From JAPXSY01 sp034003585 (GTDB lineage Bacteria > Verrucomicrobiota > Kiritimatiellia > RFP12 > UBA1067), in contig JAVEYH010000016.1 in assembly GCA_034003585.1 (NCBI GenBank), positions 1-43,661 on the forward strand: 43,661 bases of DNA, in the 5' to 3' direction. Positions 17,212 through 25,811 of this stretch are shown here, one piece after another. Position numbers and translations under genes: made by a program. Within the stretch, counting starts at the first letter, position 1; each line of letters starts with the position of its first letter. The notes under the pieces were generated by a model. That model saw only the letters and a list, made by a program, of their open reading frames with translations, had not been told where the DNA came from and searched no databases.

Positions 17212-17391
17212 ATGGCTGTACCAAAAAGGAAAAAGTCGAAAATGCGCAAGAACCAGCGCAAAGGGCATATCAAGGCTGAGGTCGCGCAGGTTCAGGCGTG
17301 CCCGAGTTGCGGCGCGCCGCAGCAGACCCACCGGGTTTGCCCTTCCTGCGGGATGTACAAGGGCCGCAAAGTGGTGACGGTCGCGGAGTAG
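17212..17391 (+). CDS. rpmF: 50S ribosomal protein L32
   Basis: 59-aa protein with the L32 start MAVPKRKKSKMRKNQRKGH and a zinc-ribbon pair CPSC (residues 30-33) and CPSC (43-46), so this is the Cys-containing, zinc-binding form. GAAGGAGAGAGGG precedes the ATG. Normal length for the family. It sits between yceD and plsX as in most bacteria; a hairpin at 17430-17461 separates it from plsX and may attenuate transcription into the lipid genes. Confidence 0.97.
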   Translation: MAVPKRKKSKMRKNQRKGHIKAEVAQVQACPSCGAPQQTHRVCPSCGMYKGRKVVTVAE

Positions 17392-17429
17392 GCCGGTCCG
17401 GAGGATCGGTGTGTGCCGGAGAGGCATTC

Positions 17430-17461
17430 AAGGGGGTTTCCGCCTGTGGCGGAACCCCTTT
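17430..17461 (+). terminator. hairpin between rpmF and plsX (terminator or attenuator)
   Basis: AAGGGGGTTTCCGCC, loop TGT, GGCGGAACCCCTTT; a strong stem with two bulged bases and only a short T tail. It could balance ribosomal against lipid gene expression. Confidence 0.5.
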
Positions 17462-17491
17462 GTGTGATGGAAACGCGAACGGGGTGTGATG

Positions 17492-18523
17492 ATGCGGATT
17501 GCGCTGGATGTGATGGGGGGCGATCATGCGCCGCAGGAGATCGTCCATGGTGCGGTCGAGGCGTCCCTCAAGCTGAAGGAGGTCGCGAAGATCCTTCTGG
17601 TCGGCGACGAGGCCGCCATCCGGGGCGAACTCGTGAAGTATCCCAAGGCGGACCGGACCCGGCTGGGCATCATCCATGCGCCCGAGTCGATCGGCATGGA
17701 TGAGTCGCCTGTGGCGGCGGTGCGCAAAAAAAAGCGGTGCTCCATCAATCTCTGCATGGATCTGATCAAAAACGGGGAGGCCGACGCCATGGTTTCGGCC
17801 GGCAACTCCGGTGCGGTGGCCGCGGCCGCGGTGTTCTGCCTGGGGCGGACCCCCGGCGTGATCCGTCCGGCGATCGCCACGGTGCTGCCGACGCGCCAGC
17901 CGAAGCGGCCGCTGCTGCTGCTGGACGCGGGCGCCAACACGGATTGCCACGAAACCTGGCTCGCGCAGTTTGCCGTGATGGGCAACGCCTATTCGCAGGC
18001 GGTCCTCAAACGCACCGAACCGGTGGTGGGGCTCCTCAGCATCGGCACGGAGGATTGCAAGGGGAACGACATGACGAAGAAAGCGTTCCACCTGATCCAG
18101 CGCGCGAAGGTGAAGTTCCGCGGCAATGTCGAGGGGCATGACCTGTTCCTCGGCAAAACCGATGTGGTGGTGTGCGACGGCTTTGTGGGGAATGTGGTGC
18201 TCAAAACCACGGAGAGCGTGGCGCATGCGGTCGGGTACTGGATGAAAAAAGAGTTTTTCCGCCATCCGGTGCGGTTGTTGGGCGCGTTGCTGCTGAAGGG
18301 CGCGCTGGAGACGCTGAAGCGCCGTATGGATCCGGAGATTTACGGGGGCGCGCCATTGCTGGGGGTACCGGGCACGGTGATCATCACGCACGGATCTTCC
18401 TCCTATCGCGCGATTTTCCATGCGATCATCGCGGGCGCCGCCGCCGCCGCCACCAACCTTTCGGATACGATCGCCACCCGGATCGCCGAGTTGGAGATGC
18501 CGCCTGAAGAAGCGGGAGCGTAG
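17492..18523 (+). CDS. plsX: phosphate acyltransferase PlsX
   Basis: 343-aa enzyme making acyl-phosphate from acyl-ACP, the first step of the PlsX/PlsY route to phosphatidic acid. N-terminal RIALDVMGGDHAP, then VSAGNSGAVAAAA, LLDAGANTDC, and VVVCDGFVGNVVLKTTE are family signatures. Candidate starts are GTG 17486, ATG 17489 and ATG 17492; 17492 has GGGG at the best distance. Full length. In most bacteria fabH follows plsX; here the next gene is fabD, after a 164-base gap that contains a promoter and palindrome. Confidence 0.95.
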   Translation: MRIALDVMGGDHAPQEIVHGAVEASLKLKEVAKILLVGDEAAIRGELVKYPKADRTRLGIIHAPESIGMDESPVAAVRKKKRCSINLCMDLIKNGEADAMVSAGNSGAVAAAAVFCLGRTPGVIRPAIATVLPTRQPKRPLLLLDAGANTDCHETWLAQFAVMGNAYSQAVLKRTEPVVGLLSIGTEDCKGNDMTKKAFHLIQRAKVKFRGNVEGHDLFLGKTDVVVCDGFVGNVVLKTTESVAHAVGYWMKKEFFRHPVRLLGALLLKGALETLKRRMDPEIYGGAPLLGVPGTVIITHGSSSYRAIFHAIIAGAAAAATNLSDTIATRIAELEMPPEEAGA

Positions 18524-18593
18524 CCCCATTTTTCTGTCGCGCCGCCGCGACCGAATGTGCTAAGTTTGTGGAAACAGTTCGGAATGGTTTGAA

Positions 18594-18620
18594 TTTGACA
18601 TTTTCCGGAAAAATGTCAAA
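18594..18620. promoter_or_regulatory. palindrome overlapping the fabD promoter
   Basis: TTTGACATTTT, centre CCGG, AAAAATGTCAAA: a near-perfect 27-base dyad with one bulge. It contains the -35 box TTGACA (18595-18600); CAAAAT at 18617-18622 is a fair -10 with a 16-base spacer. It looks like an operator for a fatty-acid synthesis repressor, but it does not match the FapR or FadR sites I know. Confidence 0.45.
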
Positions 18621-18687
18621 ATGCGCCGCCTCATACGCCTGTACCTGAGACAGGCATGGCATGGAACAAGTAACTGAGGAGACGCAA

Positions 18688-19614
18688 ATGAGTGATCGGG
18701 TCTGCGTTTTTGCGGGACAAGGCGCGCAAGTGCCGGGTATGGGCAAAGATTTTGCCTGCGACCCGGAGGTGAAGGCCCTTTTCGAGTGCGCCAACCGGGT
18801 GTTGGGATTTGATCTCGCGGCGGTCTGTTTCGACGGTCCGGCGGAGGCGCTGACCAAGTCGAACGTCTGCCAGCCGGCGATCTTCACGGTCAGTGTGGCG
18901 GCGTTCCGGGCGTTCCAAAAGCGCTGTCCCCAGGTCTCGTTCGCGATGGCGGGCGGTCTGAGCCTGGGCGAGTGGACCGCGCTGCACGTGGCGGGCGTGC
19001 TGGATTTCGAGGCGGCGCTGATCCTTCTGGAGGCGCGCGGGCGTTTCATGCAGCAGGCGTGCGAGGAGCAGGCGAGCGGCATGATCAGCATCATGGGCGC
19101 CACCGCCGAACAGCTCCAAACGCTGTGCGACCGCACGGGGCTGACGGTCGCCAACATCAACTCCGACGCGCAGGTCGTGCTTTCCGGTCTCAAGACCGGC
19201 GTGGAGACGGCCGTGGCGGTGGCGGCCGAGTTGGGCGTGAAGGCGATTCCCCTCAATGTGGCGGGCGCGTTCCACTCGCCGCTGATGGCCTCGGCCCGCT
19301 CCAAGCTGGCGGCGGTGCTGGAGGGCGTGACCTTCCGCGCCCCCGCGATGCCGGTGCTCGCGAACGTGAGCGGGGCGCCGCACGGCAGCGATCCGGAGGC
19401 GATCCGCGACGCCATGCTCCGGCAGATCACGGATCCGGTGCGGTGGTCTGACTGCATCCGCTGCGCCATCGCCGCCGGGGCCGGGAGTTTTGTGGAGTTC
19501 GGCCCCGGCAAGGTGCTGTCCGGACTCATCCGGCGCATCGACAAGGGTGTGGGCACGCTCAATGTGGCGGACGGGCCGTCGCTCGACGCCGCGGCCGCGG
19601 CCTGCCAAGCGTAA
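18688..19614 (+). CDS. fabD: malonyl-CoA:ACP transacylase
   Basis: 308-aa enzyme that moves malonyl from CoA to ACP for fatty-acid elongation. CVFAGQGAQ at the N-terminus, EARGRFMQQA with the carboxylate-binding Arg, the active-site His in AGAFHSPLM and a C-terminal EFGPGKVLSGL identify FabD. The nucleophile motif reads GLSLGE instead of the usual GHSLGE. Start 18688 has GAGGAG six bases upstream; an in-frame ATG at 18661 is less well placed. It is the first gene of fabD-fabG-acpP, with fabG 22 bases downstream. Confidence 0.93.
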   Translation: MSDRVCVFAGQGAQVPGMGKDFACDPEVKALFECANRVLGFDLAAVCFDGPAEALTKSNVCQPAIFTVSVAAFRAFQKRCPQVSFAMAGGLSLGEWTALHVAGVLDFEAALILLEARGRFMQQACEEQASGMISIMGATAEQLQTLCDRTGLTVANINSDAQVVLSGLKTGVETAVAVAAELGVKAIPLNVAGAFHSPLMASARSKLAAVLEGVTFRAPAMPVLANVSGAPHGSDPEAIRDAMLRQITDPVRWSDCIRCAIAAGAGSFVEFGPGKVLSGLIRRIDKGVGTLNVADGPSLDAAAAACQA

Positions 19615-19636
19615 CCGTTTCAAGAGAGGAAGCATC

Positions 19637-20380
19637 ATGGCACAATTCGAAGGGAAAGTGGCGCTGGTGACCGGCGCGGCGCGCGGTATCGGCCAGGCGA
19701 TCGCCGGAAGGTTGGCGCGGGAAGGCGCCGATGTGGTGATCTGCGATTTGCAGGCCGAGTGGCTTGCCGAGACGGCGGGCATGGTCGAGGGGTTCGGCCG
19801 CAGGGCGTTGCCGCTGGCGGTGGACGTGGGGGACAGCGCGGCCGTGAACGCCTGCGTGCAGGAGGCGGTCCAGGTCTTCGGCAAGGTGGACATCCTCGTC
19901 AACAACGCCGGCATCACGAAAGACACGCTTCTGGTGCGGATGTCGGACGAGGACTGGGATGCGGTGATCCGCGTCAACCTCAAGGGCACCTTCCTGTTCT
20001 CGCGCGCCGCGGCCAAGCACATGATGAAGCAGCGCAGCGGGGCGATCGTCAACATCGCCTCCATCAGCGGAATCATCGGCACCGCCGGACAGGCCAACTA
20101 CGCGGCTTCCAAGGCCGGCGTGATCGCCTTGACCAAGTCCACGGCCAATGAGCTGGCGGGGCGCGGGGTCAGGGCGAACGCGATCGCGCCGGGGTTCATC
20201 TCGTCGAAGATGACGGACGCGCTGTCGGAGGACGTGCGCAAACAGTATCTGGCGCGGATCCCGCTGGGCCGCTTCGGCACCGTGGACGACATCGCGCATG
20301 CGGTGGTGTTCCTCGCGTCCGAACAGGCGAGCTACCTTACCGGGCAGACGCTGAACGTCAACGGCGGCATGGTGATGTGA
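19637..20380 (+). CDS. fabG: 3-oxoacyl-ACP reductase
   Basis: 247-aa short-chain dehydrogenase reducing 3-oxoacyl-ACP with NADPH. TGAARGIGQAIA is the cofactor-binding TGxxxGxG motif; NNAG, the Ser in NIASISG and YAASK complete the catalytic N-S-Y-K set; the ending GQTLNVNGGMVM is typical of FabG. ATG at 19637 has AGAGAGGA upstream. Its position between fabD and acpP makes fabG, rather than another SDR, very likely. Confidence 0.95.
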   Translation: MAQFEGKVALVTGAARGIGQAIAGRLAREGADVVICDLQAEWLAETAGMVEGFGRRALPLAVDVGDSAAVNACVQEAVQVFGKVDILVNNAGITKDTLLVRMSDEDWDAVIRVNLKGTFLFSRAAAKHMMKQRSGAIVNIASISGIIGTAGQANYAASKAGVIALTKSTANELAGRGVRANAIAPGFISSKMTDALSEDVRKQYLARIPLGRFGTVDDIAHAVVFLASEQASYLTGQTLNVNGGMVM

Positions 20381-20443
20381 TCGGATTGGCGCGGCATGTG
20401 CCGCAACTGTGTAACAAGAGAAACCAGATCAAGGAGAGAGTAC

Positions 20444-20692
20444 ATGGCAAGCAAACTGGAAGAGCGGGTCAAAGAGATCATCGTTGAGCAGTTGGGCGTC
20501 AACGCGGAGCAGGTCACACCGGAAGCATCGTTCATCGATGATCTGGGTGCGGACTCGCTGGACACCGTGGAGCTGATCATGGCGTTCGAAGAGGAGTTCG
20601 GCGCGGAAATCCCGGACGAGGACGCCGAGAAGCTGACGTCGGTCGGCAAGGTGCTCGAGTATCTGGCGGGCAAAGGTTTCGGGCAGGACTGA
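20444..20692 (+). CDS. acpP: acyl carrier protein
   Basis: 82-aa acidic four-helix protein with the DSL motif in LGADSLDTVEL, whose Ser carries 4'-phosphopantetheine. ATG at 20444 has AAGGAGAGAG upstream. It carries growing acyl chains for FabD and FabG. It is followed directly by a clear intrinsic terminator; the fabF gene that often follows acpP is not in this window. Confidence 0.97.
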   Translation: MASKLEERVKEIIVEQLGVNAEQVTPEASFIDDLGADSLDTVELIMAFEEEFGAEIPDEDAEKLTSVGKVLEYLAGKGFGQD

Positions 20693-20712
20693 GCGTCTTC
20701 CCGATGCCATTG

Positions 20713-20754
20713 AAAACCGGGGCGGATGATCTACGCATCCTCCCCGGTTTTTTT
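20713..20754 (+). terminator. intrinsic terminator after acpP
   Basis: AAAACCGGGGCGGATG, short loop, CATCCTCCCCGGTTTTTTT; a long GC stem ending in seven Ts. It closes the fabD-fabG-acpP operon. Confidence 0.9.
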
Positions 20755-20866
20755 GTTGCCCGGGCCGCGCGTATTTGAATTGTGCCTTCAGAGCGGAATA
20801 AGGTAACATAAATCCCTTCGTTTTACAGGTGCCGGAAGAGGACGGGAGCCCGGAGAGGAGCCGCAG

Positions 20867-21157
20867 GTGAAGGATACGATTAACGTGGCGTATGTGGCCG
20901 AATTGGCGCGGATCGAGCTGACGCCGGAGGAACAGCGGCTGTTTCAGCGGCAGTTGGAGACGATTGTGGGCTATGTCGAGAAGATCGGCGAACTGGACCT
21001 CGACGGAATCGAGCCGACGCGGCACGGACAGAACCTGGTGAACGTGTTCCGCGAGGATCGGGCAATCGCGCCGGAGGCGCGTGAGCCTTTCCTGGCGAAT
21101 GCGCCGGAACGCAACGGGTTCGAGTTCCGGCTGCCGAAGATTGTGGAGGACGCCTGA
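20867..21157 (+). CDS. gatC: Asp-tRNA(Asn)/Glu-tRNA(Gln) amidotransferase subunit C
   Basis: 96-aa subunit that holds GatA and GatB together in the transamidosome. VAYVAELARIELTPEE at the N-terminus and the IEPTRHGQNLVNVFREDRA segment are the GatC pattern. GTG start with GAGAGGAG upstream. First gene of gatC-gatA-gatB; the window shows no competing glnS or asnS, in line with indirect charging. Confidence 0.93.
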   Translation: MKDTINVAYVAELARIELTPEEQRLFQRQLETIVGYVEKIGELDLDGIEPTRHGQNLVNVFREDRAIAPEAREPFLANAPERNGFEFRLPKIVEDA

Positions 21158-21209
21158 ACGGGGCCGCCTGCGGGCGGCGGAGCCGGGAGGGGTGAGGGCG
21201 GGAGTCGAC

Positions 21210-22649
21210 ATGATGGATGTGGCGGGTTTGACACTATGCGCGGCGGCGGAGGGGCTGAGACAAAAGACGTTCTCCTCGGTCGAGCTGACACGGGCCGTGC
21301 TGGATGCGATCCGGGAGAAGGATGGCGCCCTGCGCGCGTATCTGAGCGTGGATGAGGAGGGGGCGCTGCGGCAGGCCGCCGCGGCGGATGCCGCGCGGGC
21401 GGCGGGGCACGACGGGGACCTGCTCGGGATGCCGGTGGCGGTCAAGGACCTGATCAACGTTTCGGGACAGCCCTGCACCTGCGCCTCCAACATGCTGCGG
21501 GGGTATGTGGCCCCGTACGATGCGACGGTTGCGGCGCGGCTGCGGGCCGCGGGCGCGGTGTTTGCGGGCCGCACCAACATGGACGAGTTCGCCATGGGGT
21601 CGTCCACCGAGGGCTCGGCGTTTGCGGTCACGCGCAATCCGCATGATCCGGAACGGGTACCGGGCGGATCGAGCGGCGGGTCGGCCGCGGCGGTGGCCGG
21701 GGGCGAGGCCATCGCGGCGCTGGGCACCGATACGGGCGGGTCGATCCGCCAGCCCGCCGCATTCTGCGGCTGCGTGGGGCTCAAGCCCTCTTACGGCCGC
21801 GTGTCGCGGTACGGCGTCACGGCGTACGCCTCCTCCCTGGACCAGGTGGGCCCCATGACCCGGACCGTTGAGGATGCGGCGGTCCTGTTGCGGACGCTGG
21901 CGGGTGCGGATCCGCGGGACGGGACCACGCCGGACATGCCGGTGCCCGATTACCGGGCGGCGCTCGCCGGCGGCGCGCGGGGTTTGCGGATCGGCCTGCC
22001 GAAGGAGTATTTTGTCGGCGGCACGGATCCGGAGGTGATGGCGTGCGTGCGCCGGACCGTGGACGCGTGCGCGGCGGCGGGCGCCGAGATTGTGGAGCTG
22101 AGCCTGCCGCACACCGAATATGCGATCGCGGTCTACTATATCGTGGCCACGGCGGAGGCGTCCGCCAATCTGGCGCGTTTCGACGGGGTGCGTTACGGTC
22201 ACCGGACGGGCCGCCCCGCCTCGGTGTTTGACCTGTACGCCCGCAGCCGGGCGGAGGGGTTCGGCCGGGAGGTCAAGCGGCGCATCATTTTGGGGACGTA
22301 TGTCTTGAGCAGCGGGTATTATGACGCGTATTACGGGCGCGCGCAGAAAGTCCGGACCCTGATCCGGCGCGATTTCACGGAGGCGTTCGGCCGTTGCGAT
22401 GTGCTTTTCACGCCGGTGGCGCCCACGCCGGCGTACCGTATCGGCGAGCGGTGTGAGGATCCCCTCACCATGTATCTGGGCGACATTTTCACGGTGCCCG
22501 CCAACCTGGCCGGGATCTGCGGCCTCTCCGTGCCGTGCGGCCGGACCGCGGCGGGATTGCCGGTCGGCCTCCAGATTCTCGGTCCGGCGTTCGGCGAGTG
22601 CGCGGTGCTGCGGGCCGGGCAGGCGGTCGAGCGGGAGGTGCGGGCATGA
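21210..22649 (+). CDS. gatA: Asp/Glu-tRNA amidotransferase subunit A (amidase)
   Basis: 479-aa amidase-signature enzyme that releases ammonia from glutamine for GatB. The Ser-cisSer-Lys triad is visible: Lys in MPVAVKDL, Ser in GGSSGGSAAA and Ser in DTGGSIRQPA. Start ATG 21210 has GGGAG five bases upstream. Normal length. Its TGA overlaps the gatB ATG (ATGA), so the two are translationally coupled. Confidence 0.96.
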   Translation: MMDVAGLTLCAAAEGLRQKTFSSVELTRAVLDAIREKDGALRAYLSVDEEGALRQAAAADAARAAGHDGDLLGMPVAVKDLINVSGQPCTCASNMLRGYVAPYDATVAARLRAAGAVFAGRTNMDEFAMGSSTEGSAFAVTRNPHDPERVPGGSSGGSAAAVAGGEAIAALGTDTGGSIRQPAAFCGCVGLKPSYGRVSRYGVTAYASSLDQVGPMTRTVEDAAVLLRTLAGADPRDGTTPDMPVPDYRAALAGGARGLRIGLPKEYFVGGTDPEVMACVRRTVDACAAAGAEIVELSLPHTEYAIAVYYIVATAEASANLARFDGVRYGHRTGRPASVFDLYARSRAEGFGREVKRRIILGTYVLSSGYYDAYYGRAQKVRTLIRRDFTEAFGRCDVLFTPVAPTPAYRIGERCEDPLTMYLGDIFTVPANLAGICGLSVPCGRTAAGLPVGLQILGPAFGECAVLRAGQAVEREVRA

Positions 22650-24085
22650 GCCGTTACCTCATCACCATCGGCCTGGAAACGCATGTGCAGCTCAAGACCG
22701 CCACCAAGATGTTCTGCGGCTGCGGCCTGGCGTTCGGCGGGGAGCCGAACACCCATGTCTGCCCGGTCTGCCTCGGGTATCCGGGCGCGCTGCCGGTGAT
22801 GAACCGCGAGGCCATCCGGCTGACGGTTCTCTCCGGCCTGATGCTGGGGTGTGAAATCAACCGGCACAGCACGTTCGACCGGAAAAATTATTTCTATCCG
22901 GACATGTCCAAGGACTATCAGATTTCGCAGAACACGCACCCGCTCTGCCTGGGGGGCGGGGTGACCATCGAAACGCCGGAGGGACCGAGACGGATCCGGA
23001 TCAACCACATCCACCTTGAGGAGGACGCCGCGAAGATCAACCATTACGCGCAATTCAGCGGGGTTGATTTCAACCGCTGCGGCACGCCGCTGATGGAGAT
23101 CGTTTCCGAGCCCGACCTCACGTCGCCGGCTGAGGCGATGGCCTACCTCCAGGCGCTCCGGCAACTGCTCGTGTATGCGGGGGTGAGCGACTGCAACCTC
23201 GAAGAGGGGAATATGCGGTCGGATGTGAACATCAGCGTGCGGCCCGAGGGGCAGACGCAACTCGGCACGAAGGTGGAAATCAAGAACATGAACACCTTCA
23301 AAGGGATTCACGCGGCGCTGGAGTATGAGATCGCGCGGCAGCTCGCCGTGGTGCGGGGCGGCGGCACCCTGGTGCAGGAGACCCGGCGGTGGGATCCGGA
23401 ACAGGGGGAGACCCAAACGATGCGCGGCAAAGAGAACGCGCATGACTACCGCTACTTCCCCGAGCCGGACCTGGTGCCGGTGGCGCTGACGGACGCGCTG
23501 ATCGAGACGTGGCGTGCGCAGTTGCCGGAGGCGCCGGCCGCGCGGCGCGAGCGGATGATGGCGGAGTACGGCATCCCGGCGTATGACGCGGGGGTCCTGG
23601 CGGACTCCCGGGAGAACGCCGATTTCTTTGAGGCCGCGGCGCGGGCCTGCAACCCCGGCATGGGGAAGACGGTATCCAACTGGTTCATGACCGAGGTCAT
23701 GCGGCTGCTCGCGGAATCGGGCCGGCCGGTAGGCACGTGCGCGCTGACGCCGGCCGCGCTTGCGGAGCTGGTGCGGCTGGTGGAGGAGGGCGTGATTAAC
23801 GGGCCGACCGCCAAGGAACTGCTGCCCGAGCTGTTCCGCGAGGGCGGCATGCCCGCCGCGCGGGTCGCGGCGCGCGGCCTGGCCCAGGTGAGCGATGACG
23901 CCGCGCTCCAGGCGTTCCTCGACCAGGTGTTCCGGGAGAACGCCAAATCGGTTGAGGATTACCGGGCCGGCAAAAAAGCCGCGGCGGGGTTTCTGGTCGG
24001 GCAGGTGATGAAAGCGAGCCGCGGGAAGGCGGACCCCAAACGGGTCGGCCGACTGGTGGCGGAACGGTTGGCGACGCGGACGTGA
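22646..24085 (+). CDS. gatB: Asp/Glu-tRNA amidotransferase subunit B
   Basis: 479-aa subunit that binds misacylated Glu-tRNA(Gln) or Asp-tRNA(Asn), phosphorylates the side chain and transfers ammonia. ITIGLETHVQLKT, the Cys pairs CGCGLAFG and CPVCLGYPG (zinc site), RKNYFYPDMSKDYQ and the C-terminal YqeY-like helical domain are all present. ATGA overlap with gatA. Full length. Confidence 0.97.
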   Translation: MSRYLITIGLETHVQLKTATKMFCGCGLAFGGEPNTHVCPVCLGYPGALPVMNREAIRLTVLSGLMLGCEINRHSTFDRKNYFYPDMSKDYQISQNTHPLCLGGGVTIETPEGPRRIRINHIHLEEDAAKINHYAQFSGVDFNRCGTPLMEIVSEPDLTSPAEAMAYLQALRQLLVYAGVSDCNLEEGNMRSDVNISVRPEGQTQLGTKVEIKNMNTFKGIHAALEYEIARQLAVVRGGGTLVQETRRWDPEQGETQTMRGKENAHDYRYFPEPDLVPVALTDALIETWRAQLPEAPAARRERMMAEYGIPAYDAGVLADSRENADFFEAAARACNPGMGKTVSNWFMTEVMRLLAESGRPVGTCALTPAALAELVRLVEEGVINGPTAKELLPELFREGGMPAARVAARGLAQVSDDAALQAFLDQVFRENAKSVEDYRAGKKAAAGFLVGQVMKASRGKADPKRVGRLVAERLATRT

Positions 24086-24116
24086 GCGGGCCGGCCGTGT
24101 TACGGGGAGAGCGATT

Positions 24117-25811
24117 GTGACTTCGAATGATGATTATGTCGTGCAACTTCTGCGTGAGCAGGGGTATGTGTCCGCCGAACAGGCCGAAGCGGTCGCGAAC
24201 TCGATCAAGCAGGAAGGGGAGACAACGCTCGATATTCTGGTTCAGACCGGAATCGTGTCCGAAGACGACGTGCTGAGCCTGATCGCCGCCCAGTTCGGCA
24301 TGGAGTACGTGCATGTCAACGCTGATGCCATCGATCCCGCGGTCACCGAGGTGGTTCCGTCGGATGTCGCGCGCAAGTACGGCGTGGTGCCGGTCACCCG
24401 GACCGAAGATTCGGTGACCGTGGCATTGAGCGATCCCATGGGCTACGACACGGTGGACAGCCTGCGGTACGTGCTCAAAATGAACGTCGAGGCGGTTGTG
24501 GCGCCGCGCGCCGAAGTGCGGGCCGCGGTCGACCGGCTGTATCCGGAATCGTTTGAGAGCGTCTACGGCTCCATGTCGGACAGCGAGATCGACGTGGCGG
24601 AGAAGGCGAAAAGCGACGCCGGCCAGGATTCCGCCGACTCGGACGCCCCGGTGATCCGGCTGGTCAGCATGATCATCACGGAAGCCTGCAAGATGCGCGC
24701 GTCCGATATCCATCTGGAGCCGATGGAACGGACGTTCCGTGTGCGGTACCGGATCGACGGCGTGCTGCGGCAGATGGACACCCCCCCCAAGCGGCTGCAG
24801 GCGGCGATCCTCAGCCGCGTGAAGATCATGTCGAACATGAAGATCTCCGAGAAGCGGGTGCCGCAGGACGGGCGGATCCAAATCAAAGTGCAGGGGCGCG
24901 ACCTCGATCTGCGCGTGTCGTCGGTGCCGACCAACCACGGCGAGAGCATCGTCATGCGTATTCTGGACAAATCCAACCTCTCGCTGGGCCTGCCGCAGCT
25001 CGGCTTCCTGTCGGATGACCAGAACAAGTTCGAGCGGCTGATCTCCCTGCCGGACGGGGTGCTTCTGGTGACGGGGCCCACCGGGTCCGGCAAAACGACC
25101 ACCCTTTACGCCTGCCTCGGCCAGATCAATCTGCCGGACCGGAAAATCATCACGGTCGAGGACCCGGTCGAGTATCAGATGTCCGGCATCAATCAGGTGC
25201 AGGTGAACAAGGATGTGGGGTTGGATTTTTCCGCCGCGCTCCGGTCCATCCTGCGTCAGGCGCCGAACATCGTGATGATCGGTGAGATCCGCGATCATGA
25301 AACGGCGGACATCGCGATGGAGGCGGCCCTCACGGGACACCTCGTTTTCAGCACGCTGCACACCAATGACGCGCCCAGTGCGGTCACGCGTCTGCTGGAT
25401 ATCGGCGTGAAGCCGTTTCTGGTGGCGTCCGCGCTGCGCGCCGCCATGGCGCAGCGGCTGGTGCGCGCGATCTGCGACAAATGCCGCGCGGAGCACAAGC
25501 CGACCGAACGCGAGCTCAAGATGCTCGGCGCCGTGTCCAAAAACGCCACGGTGTCGCAGATGTATAAAGGCGCCGGCTGCCCGGCCTGCGGTCAGTCGGG
25601 GTATAAGGGACGCAAAGGCATCTTTGAGATTTTCCAGATTGATGACACGATCCAACGACTGATCTTCGACCATTCGCCGGCCACGGTGCTGCGCACCCGG
25701 GCACGGGAAATGGGCATGCGGACGTTGCGCGAGGATGGCCTGCTCAAGGTGGCCTCAGGCATGACGACGCTGGAAGAGGTGTTGCGGGCAACCATGGGAG
25801 ACGCGGACTGA
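24117..25811 (+). CDS. type IV pilus/type II secretion assembly ATPase (PilB/GspE family), copy 1
   Basis: 564-aa hexameric ATPase that drives pilus or pseudopilus assembly from the inner face of the cytoplasmic membrane. The N-terminal 150 residues are a GspE_N domain (YVSAEQAEAV... and DVLSLIAAQFGM); the motor has Walker A GPTGSGKTT (320-328), Asp box, Walker B and His box (GHLVFSTLHTNDAPSA), and a Zn tetracysteine CDKC...CPAC. GTG start. Its stop overlaps the pilT start (TGATG). A second PilB-like ATPase follows pilT, so this operon has two assembly motors of unknown division of labour. Confidence 0.9.
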   Translation: MTSNDDYVVQLLREQGYVSAEQAEAVANSIKQEGETTLDILVQTGIVSEDDVLSLIAAQFGMEYVHVNADAIDPAVTEVVPSDVARKYGVVPVTRTEDSVTVALSDPMGYDTVDSLRYVLKMNVEAVVAPRAEVRAAVDRLYPESFESVYGSMSDSEIDVAEKAKSDAGQDSADSDAPVIRLVSMIITEACKMRASDIHLEPMERTFRVRYRIDGVLRQMDTPPKRLQAAILSRVKIMSNMKISEKRVPQDGRIQIKVQGRDLDLRVSSVPTNHGESIVMRILDKSNLSLGLPQLGFLSDDQNKFERLISLPDGVLLVTGPTGSGKTTTLYACLGQINLPDRKIITVEDPVEYQMSGINQVQVNKDVGLDFSAALRSILRQAPNIVMIGEIRDHETADIAMEAALTGHLVFSTLHTNDAPSAVTRLLDIGVKPFLVASALRAAMAQRLVRAICDKCRAEHKPTERELKMLGAVSKNATVSQMYKGAGCPACGQSGYKGRKGIFEIFQIDDTIQRLIFDHSPATVLRTRAREMGMRTLREDGLLKVASGMTTLEEVLRATMGDAD

